Origin: Peptococcaceae bacterium
GTDB taxonomy: Bacteria > Bacillota > Dehalobacteriia > UBA7702
NCBI GenBank assembly: GCA_019415505.1
Contig: DXZC01000065.1
Coordinates: 1 to 12,390, forward strand
Direction: 5' to 3'
DNA: 12,390 nucleotides
Below are positions 6,373-12,390 of the stretch, piece after piece. The stretch's first letter is position 1, and every line of letters begins with the position of its first letter. The position numbers and the translations under genes are program-made. The notes beneath the pieces are model-generated. The model had not been told where the DNA came from and did no database searches. It saw nothing but the letters and a program-made list of their open reading frames with translations.

Positions 6373-9138
6373 ATGGAGAGTATAAGCATAGACCAAGGAC
6401 CTACCAGTTCATGCCCGCAAGCGGTAAATTCTTTGGCAACCAGTGTAATATGCTGTGAAATTGATGATAAACTAAGCTTTCTCTGGGGCAATAACAGTTT
6501 TTTCCGGAGTATTGGTTATGCCAGTGAGGACTATCTCCTGCTCTACCCGGATTTAAAACAATATTATACGGACTATCCCGAAGATTGGCTAAAAATTACA
6601 ACTGAGCTGGGCCAGGCTCTTAAAAGCGACAAAGCCACTATAAACCTAACTATCCGACTGCCTTTAAAAGAAGGCGGTTTTTTGTGGACCCAGCTTGCCG
6701 GGGGGATTATAAGCGAACCAACAACGGGAAAGCCCCTGTTTCAGGCTGAGTTTACAGATATAAGCCCTGTAGTGGCGGAAAAAGCAGAGCAAAGCCGCCT
6801 CTATAGTCAGAAACAGCAGTATTTTCAGTGGATGATGGATACTTACGTTGGCAATGTGTATATCAGCGACATGAATACCTATGAGCTGCTATATTTGAAT
6901 CAAAATTCCCTGGATGTACTGCATAAAACCGCCAATGAGGTACTGGGGAAAAAGTGTTACGAGGTCATTCAGGCGCGAAATTCCCCCTGCCCCTTTTGTA
7001 CCAACGATAAACTGCGGGAGGACCGTTTCTATGAATGGGAATTTGCCAATCCCGTGCTGGAAAGAACCTTTATGATTAAAAACCGAATCATTGAATGGCA
7101 GGGGCGCCGGGCGCGCATCGAACTATCCCACGATATGTATAGCGCTGAATTTAAACTGGCCAAAAAAGACCAGGAGCGCAACTCCATTATCCAAACCATT
7201 CCCGGCGGGTTCATCCGGGTGGACGCCAGGGATTTCAGCACTATTCTCTGGTATGGCGGCGGTTTTTTGGAATTAATTGGTTATACGGCAACCGAGTTTG
7301 AGGAGGAGCTACACAGTCAATGCGCCTATTTACACCCTGACGATATTGAACGAACTGTGGAAATAATGCGGAACGCCAAAGATAGCCGGGAAAAGACCGT
7401 AGTAGAGGGGCGGATTGTAACCCGAAAGGGCGTAGTAAAAATCCTGACCATGACCTTTAGCTATGTCAGCGCTGAAGAGAGCTGGGACGGAATTCCCTCC
7501 TTCTACAGCGTGAGCATCGACGTAACTAAGGATAGGGAGAACCAGGCCCGCCAGCGCCAAGCCCTGGAGGACGCCTATCAAACAGCTAAGGTGGCCAATG
7601 ACGCTAAAACTAACTTCCTCTCCTCCATGTCCCATGATATTCGCACACCTATGAATGCCATTATGGGCATGGCCGTGATTGCCCAGGCAAATTTGGCCAA
7701 CAGTGAAAAAGTACAGGACTGTTTAAACAAAATAAGTTCCTCCAGCCGTCACTTGCTGGGGCTAATCAACGAAGTGTTGGATATGTCCAAAATAGAAAGC
7801 GGCAAAATAGCCTTGGCCTCTGAGACGGTAGCCCTCCCCGACGTCATAGAGGAGGTACTTAACATCTGCCGGCCCCTGATTGTCCAAAAACAGCAGCGGT
7901 TACAGCTCAGCGCTGACCATGTCCGCCATGAATGGGTTATCACCGACAGGGAACGCCTGCAACAGGTTTTGCTGAACCTCCTCACTAACGCCGTGAAATA
8001 CACGCCGGATTACGGCGCCATAAGCCTGCGCCTGCGGGAACAGCCTTCGGCCATGCCAGGCCGGGAGCAGTACGAGTTTATTGTCACAGATAACGGGATA
8101 GGTATGTCTGAGGAATTTGTAGAGCATATTTTTGAACCCTTTACCCGGGCTGAGGACTCTCGCATCAGTAAAACCCAGGGTACGGGTTTGGGCATGACCA
8201 TTACAGACAATATTGTGCGCATGATGAACGGCACCATTGAGATTAAGAGCAAGCTGGGAGAAGGCAGCCAGTTCATCTTTGCCGTTACCCTACCCCTGAG
8301 CCAAGACAGGGAAGCGCCGGCGGGAGAATTAAAGGGCCACACAGTGCTGGTGGTAGATGACGATCAGGCCGTTTGCCAAAGCGCTACAGAGCTTTTGGCC
8401 GAACTGGGTATGGGGGGAGAATGGGCTCTCTCCAGCCAGGAAGCAATAACCCGCATTAGCGACGCCCAGGCCAAAGGTAAGGAATTTTTTGCCGTCTTAC
8501 TGGATTGGCAAATGCCTGAAATAGACGGTCTGGCTACCATTAAAGAAATTAGGGAAAAACTGGGCCTGAAGCTGCCAATAATCGTTATCTCAGCCTATGA
8601 TTATAGTGACATTGATTCAGAATTTAGGCTGGCAGGGGCAGACGCCTTTATTACCAAACCCCTATTCAAATCCAAACTAGCCCATACTTTGGCACAATTT
8701 TGCCAAACTGCGCCTTCAGAACCTGTAGCTGAAGTGGCAAAAACGCTACCAGCTTTTGTCGGCAAACGCGTACTGCTGGTGGAGGATAATGATTTAAACC
8801 GGGAAATTGCCTCGGAAATCCTGCAAATACAGGGTTTTCTGGTGGATGAGGCGGAAAACGGCCAACAGGCGGTGGAAAAATTTAGGGCCACCCCACCCGG
8901 AACTTATAGCTGTATACTAATGGACATTCAGATGCCAGTGATGGATGGGTATGAGGCCACGGAGAATATCCGCGCCTCACAGCGGCAGGACGCCAAAACT
9001 ATTCCCATTCTCGCCTTAACAGCCAACGCCTTTGCCTCTGATTTAGGCAAGACGCTGCGGGCGGGCATGAACGAACACATTGCCAAGCCCATTGAGGTGG
9101 AACATTTGCTGCAAGTGTTACAGCGGTGGCTGGACTAA
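6373..9138 (+). CDS. Soluble hybrid sensor histidine kinase, PAS-PAS-PAS-HisKA-HATPase-REC-REC
   Basis: A 921-residue two-component kinase without membrane segments, so probably cytosolic. Three PAS-like domains occupy about 25-130, 147-255 and 268-390. The second has a CPFC motif (206-209) plus Cys195, a possible ligand or redox site. The HisKA domain begins near 412 with His421 in SHDIRTPMNAI. The HATPase has an N box around Asn539, DNGIGM (573-578) and GTGLGM (603-608). Receiver 1 (about 656-775) has VVDDD and phospho-acceptor Asp711 in DWQMPEIDG. Receiver 2 (about 799-918) has VEDND and Asp851 in MDIQMPVMDG. It would autophosphorylate on His and pass phosphate to its own receivers; no HPt or output domain follows. 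A 25-residue longer form from ATG 6298 is possible but lacks a good ribosome site. Stimulus unknown. Confidence 0.9.
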   Translation: MESISIDQGPTSSCPQAVNSLATSVICCEIDDKLSFLWGNNSFFRSIGYASEDYLLLYPDLKQYYTDYPEDWLKITTELGQALKSDKATINLTIRLPLKEGGFLWTQLAGGIISEPTTGKPLFQAEFTDISPVVAEKAEQSRLYSQKQQYFQWMMDTYVGNVYISDMNTYELLYLNQNSLDVLHKTANEVLGKKCYEVIQARNSPCPFCTNDKLREDRFYEWEFANPVLERTFMIKNRIIEWQGRRARIELSHDMYSAEFKLAKKDQERNSIIQTIPGGFIRVDARDFSTILWYGGGFLELIGYTATEFEEELHSQCAYLHPDDIERTVEIMRNAKDSREKTVVEGRIVTRKGVVKILTMTFSYVSAEESWDGIPSFYSVSIDVTKDRENQARQRQALEDAYQTAKVANDAKTNFLSSMSHDIRTPMNAIMGMAVIAQANLANSEKVQDCLNKISSSSRHLLGLINEVLDMSKIESGKIALASETVALPDVIEEVLNICRPLIVQKQQRLQLSADHVRHEWVITDRERLQQVLLNLLTNAVKYTPDYGAISLRLREQPSAMPGREQYEFIVTDNGIGMSEEFVEHIFEPFTRAEDSRISKTQGTGLGMTITDNIVRMMNGTIEIKSKLGEGSQFIFAVTLPLSQDREAPAGELKGHTVLVVDDDQAVCQSATELLAELGMGGEWALSSQEAITRISDAQAKGKEFFAVLLDWQMPEIDGLATIKEIREKLGLKLPIIVISAYDYSDIDSEFRLAGADAFITKPLFKSKLAHTLAQFCQTAPSEPVAEVAKTLPAFVGKRVLLVEDNDLNREIASEILQIQGFLVDEAENGQQAVEKFRATPPGTYSCILMDIQMPVMDGYEATENIRASQRQDAKTIPILALTANAFASDLGKTLRAGMNEHIAKPIEVEHLLQVLQRWLD

Positions 9139-9458
9139 CCACGGGCGACAAATTAAGGGCTAAAGCCAAGAACTTACCGCTCAGGTCATACCCCAAGTTT
9201 AAAGCTATACCCAAGTAATCACCCTTGAGAAAAAATTTACCCCACTACATTTGGGTGAAGGCTCTCCGGCCAAATCAAGGAACGCGAACACCCCCACAGC
9301 GCCGCCATAACCGAAATAAAGGGCTATGAGTCATAGCGCACTAGAGAAAATAACCAGGCAAAAAGGATAGAAGGCAATGGCCAGCGGAGGAATGTTAACC
9401 CGTGGTTATTTAAAATACCTTTAACACTTCCTCCCAATGGATAAGGATGAGAATAAAC
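9139..9458. other. Spacer between the two hybrid kinase genes
   Basis: About 320 bases with no long frame. It contains a perfect odd palindrome GCTATGA-G-TCATAGC (9323-9337), a 10-base inverted pair TAACCACGGG (9136-9145) and CCCGTGGTTA (9399-9408) that nearly spans the gap, and a possible 15-codon frame (9377-9424) ahead of the second kinase. I see no convincing terminator after the first kinase and no convincing promoter, so read-through from the first gene is likely; a weak TTGAGA at 9225-9230 has no good -10. Confidence 0.5.
9323..9337. promoter_or_regulatory. 15-base perfect palindrome upstream of the second kinase
   Basis: GCTATGA (9323-9329), centre G9330, TCATAGC (9331-9337). The arms are too short and the loop too tight for a terminator and no T run follows, so a dimeric protein binding site is the likelier reading. 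It lies about 120 bases before the second kinase start codon. Confidence 0.3.
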
Positions 9459-12089
9459 ATGAAAAAAGATAAGTCAGTACAGGAAGATACGGCAATTAAA
9501 AGGACTACTCAAATAGGCATGGCCTGCCTGCTGGTTTTGCTCTTTCTCTTTTTACTTGTCACGCTATTAAGCACTAACAAGCTTACCTCGCAAGTAAAAT
9601 TAATTTCCGAGCATCCGTTTACGGTAAATGGGGACATCAGCGATGTAAAAACCGATTTAGCGCTGATGCGCCTGCGTACCGAACGCTTGCAATCCTACAA
9701 TCAACCGGAGGATGTAGCCAAGGTTGGGAATGCCCTGAACGAGCTATATATTGAAATCGAAGAAACTCTTGACGAAATCACCGCCCTGTATTTAGGCCCA
9801 ACGGAGGATACCGCCGCCCTGCGCTTTTCCTTTGAAAACATTAAGGAAGCTCAAGGGGAGTTACTGGAATTTGCCGAGCTGCCCAGCTCCACAACTGATG
9901 TAATCGCCGACTATGAGGAGGAACACCTTTATTCCCTCTACGAACAGTTTGAATCGGAGGCTCAACACATCCTCACCAATGTTCGGGGTACCCAGCAAAG
10001 CATTTTTACTTCCGCGGATCAACTGGGCAAATCGTCCCTGGTTTGGTCCCTCTTGATTATCACTGCCATGACCTTGGGCCTGTTCTTCTTCCAATTCGCC
10101 ATCAGAAAAATGAGCCGGCGGCTCTATGATAAAAACCGTCAATTTGAGATGCTTTCCGACACAGTGGACGAAGCGTTTCTCATTTTTGGCGGTGACCCCA
10201 AACAATGCGACTTTGTTTCCGGTAGCGCGGAACGGATATTAGGTATTCCCGTTCAGGAATTACAGGCCAATCGATTGCTGATTTATAAATATATGGATCA
10301 GGCAGCGGCGGAGAAGATTCGCCGGGAGCTGTACTCTGAAACCGCATTAGATGAAACTGTTGAATACCGCCACCCCCAATACCCAGGGTCCCGCTGGCTA
10401 CAGATACGCTCCTACCGCATTACAGAAAATAATGACAGTAGATTCATTATAACCATGAATGACCGTACAGAGGAGCGCAGGACCGCCCAGGCCTTGCAGG
10501 ACGCCTTAGTTAGCGCCCAAAACGCCAATAACGCCAAACGGGACTTTTTATCCCGCATGAGCCATGAAATTCGCACGCCCATGAACGCCATTATCGGCAT
10601 GGCAACCATTGCCGCTGCCTCCATTAAGGACCGCAACCGGGTGGAGGATTGCCTGGAAAAAATCGGTTACTCCTCTAAACATCTACTAATGCTGATTAAC
10701 GATGTTCTGGATATGTCCCGTATTGAGAGTAACCGTGTAAAGCTAAATAAGGAACCCTTTGAACTATATCAGTTCCTTAACAACTTCGTTTCAGTGGTAT
10801 ACCCCCAAGCCAATAGTAAGGGCCTAAATTTTAGCGAAAAAGCCACCGGCTTTACCGAGCATACAACTTTTGTGGGAGATTCTCTCCGCCTCAACCAGAT
10901 TCTGTTAAATTTAACCTCCAATGCCATTAAGTTCACGCCCCGAGGCGGCAATGTCAGCCTGGAAGTCACACACTTGCCGTCCCGCAGTCAGAAAACCTGG
11001 ATACGCTTTGTGGTGTCAGATACCGGTATTGGCATGGATGAGGATGCCTTGAGCCGAATTTATACCCCCTTTGAGCAAGCGGACGCCACCATTGCCCAAA
11101 AGTATGGCGGTACAGGTCTGGGTATGTCCATTACCCAAAATCTAGTGTTGCTAATGGGAGGATATATCAACGTCGAAAGCCAGCCGGGCCAAGGAACTAC
11201 CTTTAGTGTAGAATTGCCCTTTGAGCATAGCAATATTGATTTGCAGCCCATGCGGGAGGGGGCCTTGGAAGCCCTCAAGGTTCTGGTGGCCGATGACGAT
11301 CAGGATATTTGCCAACACACGGTTTTACTGCTGGAAAAAATGAAGATTCAGGCGCAATGGGTTCTTAGCGGCACAGAGGCAGTTGAAAAGGTAACCTCCT
11401 CTGAGGCTGATGGCTGCGGCTTTGACGTCTGTTTTATTGATTGGAAGATGCCGGATATAGATGGGGTAGAAACTACCCGGCGTATTCGAGAAAAGGTAGG
11501 CCCCGATACCCCAATTATTATCATTTCAGCATATGATTGGTCCGAAATTGAAGATGAAGCCCGGGCAGCAGGGGTAAACGCCTTTATTGCCAAGCCGTTG
11601 TTCCAGTCCTCCCTCTACAACGCCCTTGTGAATGTAACCAACGGCGCCTTCGGCAAAGCTAACGCAATTGGGGTAACTGGCGACGGCTTGCAGGGCAAAC
11701 GCCTCCTATTAGCTGAGGATAATGACTTGAATATGGAAATAGCTGTGACATTGCTGGAAATGAATGGCGCCGTAGTAGAACAGGCCGCAAATGGTCAAAT
11801 AGCTCTACAACGCTTTTTACATTCCCAACCAGGCTATTTTGACGCTATTTTAATGGACGTACAAATGCCGGTAATGGATGGTTGCGAGGCCACAAGACAG
11901 ATTCGCAACTGCGGCCGGGCTGACGCCCAAACCATCCCCATTATTGCCACCACAGCCAATGCCTTTGCGGAGGATGTTTCCGCGGTGCTGACCGCCGGTA
12001 TGGACGCCCATGCCGGTAAACCCCTGGATATTAAGGAGCTCTGCACCCTACTCTCCCAGTTATGCGACCGCAAAGATGGTGAAGCTTAA
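9459..12089 (+). CDS. Membrane hybrid sensor histidine kinase, TM-sensor-TM-PAS-HisKA-HATPase-REC-REC
   Basis: An 876-residue kinase, paralogous to its upstream neighbour in the catalytic and receiver parts. A lysine-rich N-terminus precedes transmembrane helix 1 (about 20-38). An extracytoplasmic, largely helical, acidic sensor region (about 39-192) is followed by helix 2 (about 193-212). A PAS-like domain (about 221-335) is next, then HisKA with His369 in SHEIRTPMNAI. The HATPase shows Asn488, DTGIGM (521-526) and GTGLGM (about 551-556). Receiver 1 (about 606-725) has VADDD and Asp661 in DWKMPDIDG; receiver 2 (about 747-870) has AEDND and Asp800 in MDVQMPVMDG. I chose ATG 9459 because AAGGA (9443-9447) precedes it by 11 bases; ATG 9447 would add four residues but overlaps that site. 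No HPt or DNA-binding output follows. The signal is unknown. Confidence 0.9.
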   Translation: MKKDKSVQEDTAIKRTTQIGMACLLVLLFLFLLVTLLSTNKLTSQVKLISEHPFTVNGDISDVKTDLALMRLRTERLQSYNQPEDVAKVGNALNELYIEIEETLDEITALYLGPTEDTAALRFSFENIKEAQGELLEFAELPSSTTDVIADYEEEHLYSLYEQFESEAQHILTNVRGTQQSIFTSADQLGKSSLVWSLLIITAMTLGLFFFQFAIRKMSRRLYDKNRQFEMLSDTVDEAFLIFGGDPKQCDFVSGSAERILGIPVQELQANRLLIYKYMDQAAAEKIRRELYSETALDETVEYRHPQYPGSRWLQIRSYRITENNDSRFIITMNDRTEERRTAQALQDALVSAQNANNAKRDFLSRMSHEIRTPMNAIIGMATIAAASIKDRNRVEDCLEKIGYSSKHLLMLINDVLDMSRIESNRVKLNKEPFELYQFLNNFVSVVYPQANSKGLNFSEKATGFTEHTTFVGDSLRLNQILLNLTSNAIKFTPRGGNVSLEVTHLPSRSQKTWIRFVVSDTGIGMDEDALSRIYTPFEQADATIAQKYGGTGLGMSITQNLVLLMGGYINVESQPGQGTTFSVELPFEHSNIDLQPMREGALEALKVLVADDDQDICQHTVLLLEKMKIQAQWVLSGTEAVEKVTSSEADGCGFDVCFIDWKMPDIDGVETTRRIREKVGPDTPIIIISAYDWSEIEDEARAAGVNAFIAKPLFQSSLYNALVNVTNGAFGKANAIGVTGDGLQGKRLLLAEDNDLNMEIAVTLLEMNGAVVEQAANGQIALQRFLHSQPGYFDAILMDVQMPVMDGCEATRQIRNCGRADAQTIPIIATTANAFAEDVSAVLTAGMDAHAGKPLDIKELCTLLSQLCDRKDGEA

Positions 12090-12192
12090 AAAGCTAGTGA
12101 AGCTTAATTGGGGGGGGCAATAGTTAGAGCTTACATCTATTCAACCATAAGCTAACCTGCCTCGGCGTTCCTGGGGCTACAAAACAAGCAGC

Positions 12193-12232
12193 AAAGTCCC
12201 TACCGGATGTTAATTCCAGGTAGGGACTTTTT
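12193..12232 (+). terminator. Intrinsic terminator of the second kinase gene
   Basis: AAAGTCCCTACC (12193-12204) pairs perfectly with GGTAGGGACTTT (12219-12230) around a 14-base loop, and a five-T run spans 12228-12232. It lies about 105 bases past the kinase stop codon. Confidence 0.85.
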
Positions 12233-12256
12233 AATCGCTATTCTAGTTATAAAGGT

Positions 12257-12294
12257 AAAAAAGCCCCCGCCAAACTACAGTTTGGCGGGGGCTT
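12257..12294 (-). terminator. Intrinsic terminator of the tRNA-Val gene
   Basis: AAGCCCCCGCCAAA (12261-12274) pairs perfectly with TTTGGCGGGGGCTT (12281-12294) around a 6-base loop. On the minus strand the GC-rich stem runs into six T (from A12257-A12262), directly after the tRNA 3' end. Confidence 0.88.
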
Positions 12295-12298
12295 TAGT

Positions 12299-12375
12299 TG
12301 GTGGAGACAGCTGGATTCGAACCAGCGACCCCCTGCATGTGAGGCAGGTACTCTAACCAACTGAGCTATGCCTCC
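12299..12375 (-). tRNA. tRNA-Val, anticodon CAC
   Basis: Reading the minus strand, a 77-base cloverleaf includes a seven-pair acceptor stem GGAGGCA with TGTCTCC (one G-T), D arm AGCTCAGTTGGTTAGAGT, anticodon stem CCTGC/GCAGG with loop CTCACAT (anticodon CAC, reading GUG), T arm with GGTTCGAATCC, discriminator A and an encoded CCA. A terminator follows at once, so this may be transcribed alone or as the last tRNA of a group whose start lies outside the window. Confidence 0.96.
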
Positions 12376-12390
12376 AAAATCCATATAATA

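Noticed and set aside
7029..8891. Minus-strand open frames within the first kinase
   Set aside because: They lie wholly opposite a domain-complete gene and show low-complexity Ser/Arg-rich translations typical of shadow frames.
6373..12089. The two kinases as a broken or duplicated single gene
   Set aside because: Both frames are intact from start to stop with complete catalytic and receiver motifs and different sensor parts; they are diverged paralogs.
12299..12375. tRNA-Val as an integration site of a mobile element
   Set aside because: I found no second copy of the tRNA 3' end and no integrase gene in the window; neighbours outside cannot be judged.

Overview
The window looks like a chromosomal segment of a low-to-mid GC Gram-positive-lineage bacterium (Bacillota). 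The grounds are strong AAGGAG-type ribosome binding sites, GntR-type regulation, large PAS/hybrid histidine kinases with twin receiver domains, compact U-tailed terminators, and a tRNA-Val with an encoded CCA. I cannot fix the genus; a gut-type Clostridia or Negativicutes member is only a guess.

Left part (1-3827, + strand): the 3' end of a surface polysaccharide locus. A family 2 glycosyltransferase, a Wzy/O-antigen-ligase-like polymerase and a Wzx-like flippase are packed with a 22-base gap and an 8-base overlap, as in one operon. Together they would add a sugar to a lipid-linked unit, flip it across the membrane and polymerise it outside. The upstream part of the cluster lies outside the window.

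Middle gap (3828-4633): about 800 bases without a gene, but not empty. It holds six exact-length 40-base tandem units alternating between two subtypes (three 80-base dimers). After these come a long hairpin with A and T tracts that should terminate transcription from both sides, a GC-rich segment with mutually exclusive 8-base helices, and a second terminator-like hairpin beyond the convergent regulator gene.

Right part (4634-12089): a divergent regulatory module. On the minus strand is an unusual GntR-family protein with two separate winged-helix DNA-binding domains in one chain. Divergent to it are two intact paralogous hybrid kinases in tandem. The first appears cytosolic with three PAS domains; the second is membrane-anchored with an extracytoplasmic sensor and one PAS domain. 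Both end HisKA-HATPase-REC-REC, and neither an HPt protein nor a DNA-binding response regulator is present. The shared promoter region has convincing promoters in both directions and a tandem 13-base repeat between and overlapping them, a natural candidate operator for the double-headed regulator.

Right edge (12090-12390): a terminator for the second kinase, then a tRNA-Val(CAC) on the minus strand with its own intrinsic terminator.
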